Shown here: piece by piece, positions 53,941 to 62,482 of the stretch
Layout of the letters: every line of letters begins with the position of its first letter
Numbering within the stretch: position 1 is the stretch's first letter
Assembly (NCBI RefSeq): GCF_025995235.1
Contig: NZ_BAPT01000056.1
Coordinates: forward strand, 186,001 to 250,000
Length of the DNA stretch: 64,000 nt
Source: Ameyamaea chiangmaiensis
GTDB taxonomy: Bacteria; Pseudomonadota; Alphaproteobacteria; Acetobacterales; Acetobacteraceae
Direction of reading: 5' to 3'
The notes under the pieces: generated by a model
What the model saw: the letters and a program-made list of their open reading frames with translations, nothing else
Databases searched by the model: none
What the model was told of the DNA's origin: nothing
Made by a program: the position numbers and the translations under genes

Positions 53941-54717
53941 ATGGCTTTCAGCCCCGATTTCCGTTCCAACGCCCGTACGGGCTCGATGGGCTATGCAGGC
54001 TCACTCGATGCCGGGCTGCGGGCCTATATGCTGCGTGTCTACAACTGGATGGCGTCCGGGCTGGCCCTGACGGGGATCATCGCTCTGCTGGTGGCCAACA
54101 CGTCGCTGCAGGAGGTGTTCTTTCATCGCTTCGCGACAGGGATGGGGGTTGCGGTTCGTCCCACGCTGCTGGGCATGGTGGCGATCTTCGCGCCGCTGGC
54201 GTTTGTGCTGGTCATGTCCTTTGGCGTGAACCGCCTGTCACGGCAGGCCGTTCAAAGCCTGTTCTGGGCGTTCTGCTGCGCCATGGGCGTCAGCATGGCC
54301 AACATCTTCATGATCTATACCGGCACGTCGATCGCGCGGGTGTTCTTCATTGCCGCGGGCATGTTCGCGGGGATGTCTCTGTGGGGATACACGACCCAGC
54401 GCAGCCTCGTCGGCTTCGGTTCGTTCCTGATGATGGGCCTGATCGGGCTGGTCATCGCCGGGGTGGTGAACATCTTCCTGCGCAGCACGGGCCTGGCGTT
54501 CCTCGCCAGCATCGTGGGCGTGTTCGTGTTCACGGGCCTCGCCGCATTCGATACGCAACGCATCAAGCTGACCTATCAGCAGTTCGCCTATTACGAAGGC
54601 CCGGAGGGGGCGGCCAAGCGCAGCGTTTACGATGCCCTGGCGCTCTATCTGAATTTCATCAATCTGTTTCAGTTCCTCCTCTCCTTCATGGGCGTTCGGA
54701 ACAACAGCGAGAATTGA
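53941..54717 (+). CDS. Bax inhibitor-1/YccA family membrane protein
   Basis: 258 residues, seven hydrophobic segments. The N-terminus (LDAGLRAYMLRVYNWMASGL) and the C-terminal FAYYEGPEGAAKRSVYDALA with LYLNFINLFQFLLSFMG are the family hallmarks. YccA-like proteins modulate FtsH in E. coli and may handle calcium or membrane stress. The start at 53941 follows AAGGACCAAGG. A strong terminator follows. Monocistronic. Confidence 0.9.
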   Translation: MAFSPDFRSNARTGSMGYAGSLDAGLRAYMLRVYNWMASGLALTGIIALLVANTSLQEVFFHRFATGMGVAVRPTLLGMVAIFAPLAFVLVMSFGVNRLSRQAVQSLFWAFCCAMGVSMANIFMIYTGTSIARVFFIAAGMFAGMSLWGYTTQRSLVGFGSFLMMGLIGLVIAGVVNIFLRSTGLAFLASIVGVFVFTGLAAFDTQRIKLTYQQFAYYEGPEGAAKRSVYDALALYLNFINLFQFLLSFMGVRNNSEN

Positions 54718-54740
54718 ACCTGTCCACAGGTTTGCAAGGA

Positions 54741-54769
54741 GATCCCGCCCTTCCGGCGGGATTTTTTTT
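54741..54769 (+). terminator. Rho-independent terminator after the BI-1 gene
   Basis: ATCCCGCC and GGCGGGAT form an 8-bp stem with a CTTCC loop followed by eight T. Confidence 0.94.
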
Positions 54770-55255
54770 GTCCGTGACGCAGGGATGTTTGCGGTAAAAA
54801 TAAGACTTATCGCGTTTTTGAACAGATGTTTCGACCGCGCCGCATCACCTTATTCGTGCCCTAACGTACTGAAAAGCAGACGATTTCAAGATCACGAAAT
54901 CGAGATTGACATAAATGGAAATAGTATGTGATGGGTTGCCTGTCATCCGGTTCAGGTCGAATAACGACCAACGACAGAATGTTGTGAAAGGAAAGTTGCA
55001 CCCGTATGGCGCCTCCCTCTGACAGAATGCTGTGATCCACATCAAAAAAAAGATAGCAGCCTTGTTGATATGGATCGTAGTGCCAATGCCGAGGTGCGCT
55101 TAGACTGCGCGTACGGGAGCCCTTTTTCGTACGTGGGGACATCGAGTGCCGCACACTGTGCGCGTGACGGACGCGGGACGGCCAGATGCCGGCCCGCGGT
55201 CGGCGCAGGCCAACGAGGGTGAGCGACGCTTGGGTCAGAACCATTGAGGCGTGAG
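54770..55255. other. AT-rich gene-poor region upstream of cyoA
   Basis: Nearly 490 bases without a firmly supported gene. The left two thirds are AT-rich for this genome. A minus-strand open frame of up to 93 codons (about 54861-55142, containing CYLFFDVDHSILSEGGAIRV) has no recognised family or good ribosome site. The region should contain the cyo promoter. Confidence 0.45.
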
Positions 55256-56179
55256 ATGAAGAGAACTATCTTGCCAAAACTATCGAGCCTGCTCTGTATG
55301 GGCTCAACCCTGCTGCTGGCAGGGTGCGACTGGGATTTGATGGATCCCAAGGGAACCATCGGGCTTCAGGAAAAGTCGCTCATCATTACCTCGACCATCG
55401 CGATGTTGCTGGTCGTGGTTCCGGTCTGCATCATGACCCTGGTTTTCGCGTGGCAGTATCGCGCGGGCAACCGGACGTCAGAGTATCTGCCGAAGTGGTC
55501 GCATTCGAACAAGATCGAAGTGGCCGTCTGGACCATTCCCAGCATCATCATCCTGTTCCTGGGCGTGATCACCTACCAGACCTGCCATTCGCTCGACCCC
55601 TACAAGCCTCTTCCGGAAGGCGCCTCGGCTAAGCCGCTGAACGTCGAAGTCGTCGCACTCGACTGGAAGTGGCTGTTCATCTACCCCGACCAGGGGATCG
55701 CGACGGTCAACCAGCTCGCGATGCCGGTGAACACCCCGGTAAACTTCAACATCACCTCTGACTCGGTAATGAACTCCTTCTTCATCCCGCGCCTCGGGTC
55801 GATGATCTACGCGATGGCGGGCATGCAGACCCAGCTCCATCTCTCGGCGACGGAAGCCGGCGATTATCTGGGTGAATCCGCGAACTTCAGTGGTCGCGGC
55901 TTTTCGGACATGAAGTTCCATGCGCTTGCCATGAGCGACACGGATTTCAATGCGTGGGTCGAGAAGGTCAAGGCGTCGTCCGAGCAGCTGGACAATGCCG
56001 ACTATTCGAAGCTGGCCGCGCCGAGCGAAGCCAACCCGGTCGAATATTTCTCGCACGTCGAACCCGGCCTCTTCAACGGGATCGTTGCCAAGTACAACAA
56101 CGGCATGATCATGGATAAGTCCACGGGGAAGATGATGCATATGCAGTCCGCCATGTCCGACATGCAGATGAAGGAATAA
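55256..56179 (+). CDS. cyoA: Ubiquinol oxidase subunit II
   Basis: 307 residues. A lipoprotein signal (LLLAGCDWD) anchors it, two membrane helices follow, and the periplasmic cupredoxin domain has lost the copper-binding cysteines, as in quinol oxidases. It includes VEVVALDWKWLFIYPDQGIA and FFIPRLGSMIYAMAGMQTQL. First gene of cyoABCD; start ATG 55256. Confidence 0.96.
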   Translation: MKRTILPKLSSLLCMGSTLLLAGCDWDLMDPKGTIGLQEKSLIITSTIAMLLVVVPVCIMTLVFAWQYRAGNRTSEYLPKWSHSNKIEVAVWTIPSIIILFLGVITYQTCHSLDPYKPLPEGASAKPLNVEVVALDWKWLFIYPDQGIATVNQLAMPVNTPVNFNITSDSVMNSFFIPRLGSMIYAMAGMQTQLHLSATEAGDYLGESANFSGRGFSDMKFHALAMSDTDFNAWVEKVKASSEQLDNADYSKLAAPSEANPVEYFSHVEPGLFNGIVAKYNNGMIMDKSTGKMMHMQSAMSDMQMKE

Positions 56180-56185
56180 GGGACA

Positions 56186-58177
56186 ATGTTAGGAAAACTC
56201 TCCTTCGCGGCCATTCCCTATGATGTGCCGATTCTGGTCGGCACGTTCCTGGGCGTGGCGGTGGCTGGGCTCGCCGTCCTTGGTCTGGTGACCTATTACG
56301 GCAAGTGGGGCTATCTCTGGCGTGAATGGCTGACCTCGGTCGACCACAAGCGTCTTGGCGTCATGTATATCGTGCTTGCGCTCGTCATGCTGTTCCGCGG
56401 CTTCGCGGACGCGATCATGATGCGCAGCCAGCTGGCGCTGGCCTATGCCGGGAACCCCGGCTATCTGCCGCCGCATCACTACGACCAGATCTTCTCCGCC
56501 CATGGCACGATCATGATTTTCTTCATGGCCATGGCGTTCATGACCGGTCTGTTCAACATCGTGGTGCCGCTTCAGATCGGCGCGCGCGACGTTGCCTTCC
56601 CGTTCCTGAACTCGCTGAGCTTCTGGATGACGACGATCAGCGCGGTCCTGATCAACGTCTCGCTGTTCATCGGTGAATTCTCGCAGTGCGGCTGGCTTGC
56701 CTATCCCCCGCTGTCGGAATCGCAGTTCAGCCCCGGCGTCGGCGTCGATTACTATATCTGGGCGGTTCAGCTGTCCGGTGTCGGCACGCTGCTGACGGGC
56801 GTGAACTTCTTCACGACCATCGTGAAGATGCGTGCACCCGGCATGACGTTCATGAAGATGCCGATCTTCACCTGGACGGCCCTGACGGCGTCTGTGCTGA
56901 TCATGGTGTCCTTCCCGGTTCTGACGGTGGCGCTGGGCCTGCTTGGTCTTGACCGTTACCTGGGCATGCACTTCTTCACCAATGACGGTGGCGGCAACCA
57001 GATGCTCTACCTGAGCCTGATCTGGGCCTGGGGTCATCCGGAAGTCTACATTCTCATCCTGCCGGCCTTCGGCGTGTTCTCCGAAGTCACCTCGACGTTC
57101 AGCCGCAAGCCGCTGTTCGGCTACAACACCATGGTCTATGCGACCTGCGCCATCATGGTGCTATCGTTCCTGGTGTGGCTGCATCACTTCTTCACCATGG
57201 GCGCGGGTGCCGACGTCAATGCCTTCTTCGGCATCATGACGATGATCATCTCGATCCCGACGGGCGTGAAGATCTTCAACTGGCTGTTCACCATGTATAA
57301 GGGGCGCGTTGAATTTCACGCCACGATGTACTGGACGATCGGCTTCATCATCACCTTCAGCATCGGCGGCATGACCGGCGTCATGATGGCGATCCCCGCC
57401 GCTGACTTCGTCCTGCACAACAGCCTGTTCCTCATCGCCCACTTCCACAACGTCATCATCGGCGGCGTGTATTTCGGCTATGTCGCGGGCATGAATTTCT
57501 GGTTCCCAAAGGTGTTCGGCTTCAAGCTGAACGAGGCCTGGGGCAAGCGCGCCTTCTGGTTCTGGCTGGTCGGCTTCTACTTCGCATTCGTGCCGCTGTA
57601 TGTGCTCGGCTTCGAGGGCATGACGCGTCGCCTGAACCACTACGACAATCCCGCCTGGCATCCGTGGCTGCTGATCGCCTTCGGCGGTGCGCTGCTGATC
57701 GCCTGTGGTATCGTCTGCCAGCTGATGCAGATCTATGTCTCGATCCGTGATCGTGCGCTGCCGGAGAATGTGGATGTCACCGGCGATCCGTGGGATGCCC
57801 GCACGCTGGAGTGGTCGACCTCGTCCCCGCCGCCGTTCTACAACTTCGCGGTTGTGCCGCATGTCCATGACCTCGATGCGTTCGCGCACGACAAGGAGAT
57901 GGGCGTCGACACCCGCGCGGCTGGCAGCACCTACGAGCAGATCCACATGCCGAAGAACACGGCGGCCGGTTTCTTCGTGGGCGTCTTCAGCCTCGTGCTG
58001 GGCTTCGCGGCGATCTGGTACATCTGGTGGCTCGCGGCGATCGGCCTGCTGGGTGTGATCGTGACCGTCATCATGCGCAGCGCTGACAACGACGTGGACT
58101 ACTATGTCCCGGCGTCGGAAGTGGCTCGTATCGAGAACGAGCACACGCGCAAAATCATGGCACAGGCAGCAGAATAA
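56186..58177 (+). CDS. cyoB: Ubiquinol oxidase subunit I
   Basis: 663 residues with about 15 membrane helices. The heme and copper His ligands are within MIFFMAMAFMTGLFN-type and WAWGHPEVYILILPAFGVFS sequences, plus VWLHHFFTMGAG and AHFHNVIIGGVYFG. It reduces oxygen and pumps protons. The heme type (bo3 or ba) cannot be read from sequence. It ends one base into the cyoC start. Confidence 0.97.
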   Translation: MLGKLSFAAIPYDVPILVGTFLGVAVAGLAVLGLVTYYGKWGYLWREWLTSVDHKRLGVMYIVLALVMLFRGFADAIMMRSQLALAYAGNPGYLPPHHYDQIFSAHGTIMIFFMAMAFMTGLFNIVVPLQIGARDVAFPFLNSLSFWMTTISAVLINVSLFIGEFSQCGWLAYPPLSESQFSPGVGVDYYIWAVQLSGVGTLLTGVNFFTTIVKMRAPGMTFMKMPIFTWTALTASVLIMVSFPVLTVALGLLGLDRYLGMHFFTNDGGGNQMLYLSLIWAWGHPEVYILILPAFGVFSEVTSTFSRKPLFGYNTMVYATCAIMVLSFLVWLHHFFTMGAGADVNAFFGIMTMIISIPTGVKIFNWLFTMYKGRVEFHATMYWTIGFIITFSIGGMTGVMMAIPAADFVLHNSLFLIAHFHNVIIGGVYFGYVAGMNFWFPKVFGFKLNEAWGKRAFWFWLVGFYFAFVPLYVLGFEGMTRRLNHYDNPAWHPWLLIAFGGALLIACGIVCQLMQIYVSIRDRALPENVDVTGDPWDARTLEWSTSSPPPFYNFAVVPHVHDLDAFAHDKEMGVDTRAAGSTYEQIHMPKNTAAGFFVGVFSLVLGFAAIWYIWWLAAIGLLGVIVTVIMRSADNDVDYYVPASEVARIENEHTRKIMAQAAE

Positions 58178-58788
58178 TGGCTGAGAATATCATGGCGCAC
58201 GGGGCGGACCACGCCCACGACGAGCACCACCACGAACTGCCGACGATCTTCGGCTTCTGGCTCTACCTGATGACGGACTGCATCGTCTTCGGGACCCTGT
58301 TCTGCGTGTTCGCGGTGATGCGCAACCAGTTCGCTGGTGGCCCCACGGGCAAGGAACTGTTCGATCTGCAGGGTGTCGGTCTGGAGACCGCCATCCTGCT
58401 GCTCAGCTCGATCACGTATGGCTTTGGCATGATCTCGGCCCACAAGGGCAAGTCGGGTCCGCTGCTGGGCTGGTTCGCGATCACCTTCCTGCTGGGCCTG
58501 TCGTTCCTTGGTCTGGAAATCCGCGAATTCAGCCACATGATCGCGGAGGGCAACGGCCCCGATCGCAGCGCGTTCCTGTCAGCGTTCTTCACGCTGGTCG
58601 GCACGCACGGTCTGCACGTGACGTTCGGTCTGATCTGGATGGCCGTGCTGATGGTCCAGAGCGCCGGCAAGACGGTGTTTTCGGAGCGTCTGCTGAACAA
58701 GCTGACCATGCTCAGCCTGTTCTGGCACTTTCTGGACATCGTCTGGATCTGCGTCTTCACCTTTGTCTATCTGATGAGTGTGATCTGA
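58177..58788 (+). CDS. cyoC: Ubiquinol oxidase subunit III
   Basis: 203 residues, five membrane helices. LPTIFGFWLYLMTDCIVFGT and GTHGLHVTFGLIWMAVLM are typical of subunit III. An N-terminal His-rich stretch (HDEHHHE) is present. It overlaps cyoB by one base and cyoD by one base (TGATG), so translation is coupled. Confidence 0.96.
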   Translation: MAENIMAHGADHAHDEHHHELPTIFGFWLYLMTDCIVFGTLFCVFAVMRNQFAGGPTGKELFDLQGVGLETAILLLSSITYGFGMISAHKGKSGPLLGWFAITFLLGLSFLGLEIREFSHMIAEGNGPDRSAFLSAFFTLVGTHGLHVTFGLIWMAVLMVQSAGKTVFSERLLNKLTMLSLFWHFLDIVWICVFTFVYLMSVI

Positions 58789-59120
58789 TGGCACATGCGC
58801 ATACCAACGCCTCGGGCGAGAGCCATGGGAGCTATGGCTCCTATCTTATCGGCTTCGTTCTCGCGGTGATCCTGACGGTGGCGTCGTTCGCCATCGTCAT
58901 GTCCCACAGCCTGTCCCCCAGCGGCACGCTGCTCTCGATCGCGGCTCTGGCCGCGATCCAGGTCGTCGTGCATCTGATTTTCTTCCTGCACATGAACGCG
59001 TCGTCGGAGCAGCGGTGGAATGTGATGGCATTTGCCTTCACCGTGATGTTCGTCGGGATTCTGGTCCTCGGCTCGCTGTTCATCATGCACTACACCGCCA
59101 TCAACATGATGTCGCGCTAA
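58788..59120 (+). CDS. cyoD: Ubiquinol oxidase subunit IV
   Basis: 110 residues, three membrane helices. GSYLIGFVLAVILTVASFAI and LIFFLHMNASSEQRWNVMAF match CyoD. It helps assemble the oxidase. It is the last gene of the operon and is followed by a terminator; no cyoE (heme O synthase) follows, so that gene lies elsewhere. Confidence 0.95.
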   Translation: MAHAHTNASGESHGSYGSYLIGFVLAVILTVASFAIVMSHSLSPSGTLLSIAALAAIQVVVHLIFFLHMNASSEQRWNVMAFAFTVMFVGILVLGSLFIMHYTAINMMSR

Positions 59121-59145
59121 GCGCGGGATTCTGTTCTGGTGGAAA

Positions 59146-59176
59146 AGGGTCGTCCCTCGGGGCGGCCCTTTTTTAT
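59146..59176 (+). terminator. Rho-independent terminator of cyoABCD
   Basis: AAGGGTCGTCC and GGGCGGCCCTT form a stem with a short CTCG loop followed by TTTTTT. Confidence 0.93.
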
Positions 59177-59234
59177 TGGCACGAGGGGTGGTGGGCAGTA
59201 CCGCGCTCTTCGAGCCGAAAGGCCCGGTCACGCT

Positions 59235-59242
59235 CTTCCGGC
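59235..59242. repeat. Left target-site duplication of the IS66 element
   Basis: CTTCCGGC directly before the left inverted repeat. The same eight bases stand at 62407-62414. Eight bases is the normal IS66 duplication length. Confidence 0.93.
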
Positions 59243-59266
59243 GTAAGCGTTCGGATACGACACGCT
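59243..59266 (+). repeat. IS66 left terminal inverted repeat
   Basis: Starts GTAAGCGTTCGGATACGACA. It differs from the right repeat at positions 9, 15 and 16. Confidence 0.93.
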
Positions 59267-59323
59267 TGACGTGATATATTTCCTCGAGACGACAACCTGC
59301 GCGGCGTAGGAAAGGATTTATCG

Positions 59324-59695
59324 GTGAAAATATTGTGTTTTATTGTTCTTGTTGTTGGTCTTTCGTCTGCGCATGCGCAGGAACCTTCGGCGAATACCTA
59401 TCCGAGCTGTAATCTTGCCGAGCAACGCTCTTTGGCCGGGGACCTCAGCGGAACGATCAGAGACCCGGGGCAAGCCCATATTTCCATACGTGCCAATATT
59501 TTGCAGGCGGATATCAGCACCGCACGTAAGGCACGCCGAGTGAGCCAACCTACTGCGGATCAGCTATGGAAAGATGTGCAACGGGTCCGTGCGGACGCAG
59601 ATGTTTTCACGCGGAAACAAGGTTTCCTGAGCGCAGCGGAACGGGCCACCTATGATCGTGAGCTCGATACTGTCGCCGCACGGATCTGCCCATGA
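59324..59695 (+). CDS. Secreted passenger protein of the IS66 element
   Basis: 123 residues, GTG start preceded by AGGAAAGGA. A clear signal peptide (MKILCFIVLVVGLSSAHAQE) is cleaved after AHA. The mature protein is small and helical, with two Cys (SCNLAEQR and the terminal ARICP) that could pair. It contains repeated charged stretches such as WKDVQRVRADADVF. No known family is recognised. The composition is less GC-rich than its neighbours. It lies within the inverted repeats, opposite in direction to the tnp genes, so it travels with the element. Confidence 0.75.
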   Translation: MKILCFIVLVVGLSSAHAQEPSANTYPSCNLAEQRSLAGDLSGTIRDPGQAHISIRANILQADISTARKARRVSQPTADQLWKDVQRVRADADVFTRKQGFLSAAERATYDRELDTVAARICP

Positions 59696-59757
59696 AATAC
59701 GCGATCTTGCAGTGAGTTGGGGCCAGACACGCACAACGTCTGCAAAGCACATGCAGA

Positions 59758-61324
59758 TCAGTTCTGCCCGGTTGGTTTGAGCGGCAGTAAATCCGCGAGT
59801 TGTGCGGCATGATGCCCGGAAATCATACTTTCGAGGGTGCCGCGCAGCCATGTGAACGGTTCGATGCCGTTGAGTTTCGCGGTTTCGACGAGGGAGGCGA
59901 CGACCGCCCACCGGGTCGGCGCCGCCCTCACTGCCGGCGAACAGGGCATTTTTACGACCCAATGCGATGGGGCAAATGGCGCGCTCGACAGGATTGGTAT
60001 CGACGTCGATCCGTCCATCGTCGAGAAACCGGATCAGATCGTGCCACCGGTTCAGTGCGTAGCGCATGGCCTCGGCCAGACGTCTTCGGGCTGGCAAGAG
60101 TCCATGGTGATGGCTTAACCAGAAATGCAGCGCCTTCACCAGTGGCCTGGCCCGATCCTGACGAACGGCTTTGCGTGCAGGCGGCGGCTGCCCACGGATT
60201 TCCGCTTCGATCGCATAAAGCGCGGCGACGCGGGACAGTGCCTCGGTTGCCAGGGGAGAGCCTGTCTTGTGCAGATCGTAGAATTTGTGCCGCATATGAG
60301 ACCAGCATGCGGCGAGTCTGACTGTCGGATCTGCGCCGTCCCGCAGTGCTTCGAAGCCTGCATAGCCGTCAACCTGCATGATACCCTGATACCCTGATAC
60401 CCTGATACCCTGATACCCTGATACCCTTTGAGATGCGTCGCGGGGTGGGTCCCGCGCCGATCTCCTTCATAGCGGAATGCAACGGCAGAAGCGGTCATGC
60501 TGCCATAGGCACGATCGTCGCGCGTATAGGCCCAGAACCGCCCCGTCTTCGCTCGACCACCACCCGGATCGAGCACAGGGAGCGGAGTGTCATCCGCGAA
60601 CAGACGCTCGCCCTGGAGGATATGATCCATCAGCCTGTCGCGCAGCGGTTCAAGCCACCAGCAGGCGGCACCAACCCATCCCGCGAGGGTCGAGCGTGAA
60701 ACGTTTACCCCATGTCGAGCCAGGATTCCACTTTGGCGATACAGGGGCAGATGGTCGCAATACCGGCTGATCAGCACATGGGCGACGAGACCTGGGGTCG
60801 CCAGGCAGCCATCCGCGAGACGCTCGGGCGCGGCGGCCTGATGCAGGGTTCCACAAGCCCGACAGGCACGTTTGGGACGCAGGATCTGCCAGACCCGGAG
60901 CGAGGCCGGCGTCCAGTCCAGCATCTCGCTGACCGTCGTGCCAGCATCGTGCAGCGGGCCGCCGCACCGGGGGGCAGGCCTCTACCTCCGTCTGGATGAT
61001 CACGCACTCACGGGGGAGATGTTCGGGCAACGGGCGGCGCTGCCCGCACTCCGCGGTCGTCGTCCCCGTCATGCTGGCGACGGAGGATCTCTGGCGTATG
61101 GACAGGCGCGCCAGGTCCGCTTCCAGATCCTCCAGCCCCAGTTCGAACTGCGCGGGTGACATCTGTTCGGAACGCCGCCCGAAGCGGGCCCGCTGAAAGT
61201 CGCGGATGATCTGCCTGAGACGACCGATCTCGATCTCACTGTCCTGCAGGACGCACGCCATGCCTCGGACCAGTTTTTGCAGCAGGCCCGGGTCCGTCGG
61301 CAAATTGTCGAGCGCGATCTTCAT
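59758..61324 (-). pseudogene. tnpC: IS66 transposase TnpC, three frameshifts
   Basis: Normally one gene of about 520 codons. The N-terminus MKIALDNLPTDPGLLQKLVR, the zinc-finger-like CRACGTLHQAA, the DDE-region YCDHLPLYRQSGILARHGVN and FADDTPLPVLDPG, and the C-terminus TLESMISGHHAAQLADLLPL are all present but in different frames. Shifts occur at a six-G run (60969-60974; one base too many), at the six-copy 8-bp repeat (60380-60427; four units too many), and at GGG 59913-59915 (one base too many). The element is not able to make a normal transposase from this copy. Confidence 0.9.
60380..60427. repeat. Six-copy 8-bp tandem repeat inside tnpC
   Basis: GATACCCT is repeated six times with no mismatch. 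On the tnpC strand the unit is AGGGTATC. Two units, or five, would keep the reading frame HLKGYQGIMQVDGYAGFEAL; six put it out of frame. Confidence 0.97.
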
Positions 61325-61372
61325 ACCGGAAAGACTACGAAATCCCCGGATGTCGGTACAAGCAAAAGGTCC

Positions 61373-61735
61373 TCAACCCGCCAGCATTATCCGACGTGAC
61401 GGAGCCGGCGCACGCCACTCCAGCCCTTCCAGGAGCATGGAAAGTTGTGCGGACGTCAGACAGACGCTGGCAGGACCTCCCGTGACCGGGCGGGTGACAG
61501 GCCAAGAGAAAACCCCCTGATCAAGGCGCTTCTGATACAGGCAGATGCCATTGCCATCGTGATACAGGATTTTCACCAGACCGGCCTTGCGGCCGCGAAA
61601 GACGAAGACGTGGCCGCCAAAGGGATCAGCCTGCAGGACCTCCTGGATCATCAGGGCGAGGGAGTCCATCCCCTTGCGCAGGTCCGTATAGCCGAGCGCC
61701 ACATGGGTCCTCACATTGGGCGGCAAACTCATCAC
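61373..61735 (-). CDS. tnpB: IS66 accessory protein TnpB
   Basis: 120 residues. The IS66 Orf2 core is clear: GYTDLRKGMDSLALMIQEVL, DPFGGHVFVFRGRKAGLVKI, LYHDGNGICLYQKRLDQGVF. It starts at ATG 61735, overlapping the tnpA stop by four bases. It appears intact. Confidence 0.95.
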   Translation of the reverse strand: MMSLPPNVRTHVALGYTDLRKGMDSLALMIQEVLQADPFGGHVFVFRGRKAGLVKILYHDGNGICLYQKRLDQGVFSWPVTRPVTGGPASVCLTSAQLSMLLEGLEWRAPAPSRRIMLAG

Positions 61736-62163
61736 GCTCCGGCCTCCAACGCGTTGGCCAGACGTACGGCGTCGTGGAGATCGACACCTGCGGTGAAACG
61801 CAGCACCCGGCCATTGCGCAAGACAATCTCCAATGTGCGGGTGTCAACCGGGTCTGCCGGTGGCGACGTGACGGCAGGCGCGGGGTCGCGAACCTCCACG
61901 CTGGCGAATGCAGGCGTCCCGCCCAACGGATCATCGCGACGTTCCGCGATCTGCGTCGAAAATCGATGGTACCGTCGATAGAGCGCACTCGGGGCGAGAC
62001 TGTTCATCTTTGCATAGCGGTCCAGCGACATCCCCGATTGCAGGGCATCCTGAAGAAGCGCCAGCCTGCCTTCATCGGTCCAGCTTCTCCGCAGCCGCCC
62101 GTCAATCGGTTCTCCCCAGGACCGAACTGCCAGGGGAGAAGGCTCGAGGGTCAGAAGTCCCAT
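61732..62163 (-). CDS. tnpA: IS66 accessory protein TnpA
   Basis: 143 residues. A helix-turn-helix region (SWTDEGRLALLQDALQSGMS, then RYAKMNSLAPSALYRRY) is followed by the family C-terminus LEIVLRNGRVLRFTAGVDLH. It overlaps tnpB by four bases. A second, frame-shifted frame precedes it (next entry). Confidence 0.9.
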   Translation of the reverse strand: MGLLTLEPSPLAVRSWGEPIDGRLRRSWTDEGRLALLQDALQSGMSLDRYAKMNSLAPSALYRRYHRFSTQIAERRDDPLGGTPAFASVEVRDPAPAVTSPPADPVDTRTLEIVLRNGRVLRFTAGVDLHDAVRLANALEAGA

Positions 62164-62323
62164 TCCTCGCTCCAGCTACGCCCGGCAGAACGAAGTGCAG
62201 TTTCCGGGCCCAATGCCGAAGCGCCTTGGCGCTATATCCCCGCTGCTCATAAAATGCCTTCTGACCCAGGCCGCTCTCGGCATATTCCGTCAGCCGTGTG
62301 CGCCACATGGCATCACGATCCAT
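62102..62323 (-). CDS. Small HTH-like ORF ahead of tnpA in the IS66 element
   Basis: 73 residues: MDRDAMWRTRLTEYAESGLG, then QKAFYEQRGYSAKALRHWAR. It resembles the extra N-terminal accessory module seen in some IS66 elements. It overlaps tnpA by 62 bases in another frame, so it may be a separate gene or the start of a frame-shifted tnpA. Confidence 0.6.
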   Translation of the reverse strand: MDRDAMWRTRLTEYAESGLGQKAFYEQRGYSAKALRHWARKLHFVLPGVAGARNGTSDPRAFSPGSSVLGRTD

Positions 62324-62382
62324 AACCCATCCTCACCGCCCATTCAGAGTCGGCAATGAAGGCACAAATCGGAAACATCCGC

Positions 62383-62406
62383 AGCGTGTCAGATCCGGAC
62401 GCTTAC
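62383..62406 (-). repeat. IS66 right terminal inverted repeat
   Basis: Read inward on the minus strand it starts GTAAGCGTCCGGATCTGACA. Confidence 0.93.
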
Positions 62407-62414
62407 CTTCCGGC
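62407..62414. repeat. Right target-site duplication of the IS66 element
   Basis: CTTCCGGC, identical to 59235-59242. Confidence 0.93.
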
Positions 62415-62424
62415 GCACAGGCAC

Positions 62425-62461
62425 GAAAAAAGCCGAAGCGGTCACCCGCTTCGGCTTTTTG
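62425..62461 (-). terminator. Terminator of the fdxA transcript
   Basis: AAAAAAGCCGAAGCG and CGCTTCGGCTTTTT form a strong stem with a GTCACC loop. It has T-runs on both strands, so it can stop transcription from either side. Confidence 0.93.
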
Positions 62462-62482
62462 TCGCAACGGCGCAGGCGCGCC

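Larger units (their letters stand above)
59243..62406. mobile_element. IS66-family insertion sequence with a passenger gene
   Basis: 3164 bp. Ends begin GTAAGCGT; the terminal 24 bases (59243-59266 and 62383-62406, inverted) match at 21 positions. An identical 8-bp duplication, CTTCCGGC, flanks it. The minus strand carries tnpA, tnpB and tnpC in the normal IS66 order. tnpC is broken by three frameshifts. A plus-strand gene (59324-59695) lies between the left end and the tnpC stop and has no role in transposition. Without this 515-bp segment the element would have the usual 2.6 kb. It sits between the cyo and fdxA terminators. Confidence 0.95.

Noticed and set aside
60380..60427. Could the regular repeat be a CRISPR array
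   Set aside because: The unit is 8 bp with no spacers and lies inside a transposase gene; it is a simple tandem repeat.
59235..62414. Could the IS66 element have interrupted a gene
   Set aside because: Joining the two flanks across the single CTTCCGGC gives only the space between the cyo terminator and the fdxA terminator; no open frame is restored.
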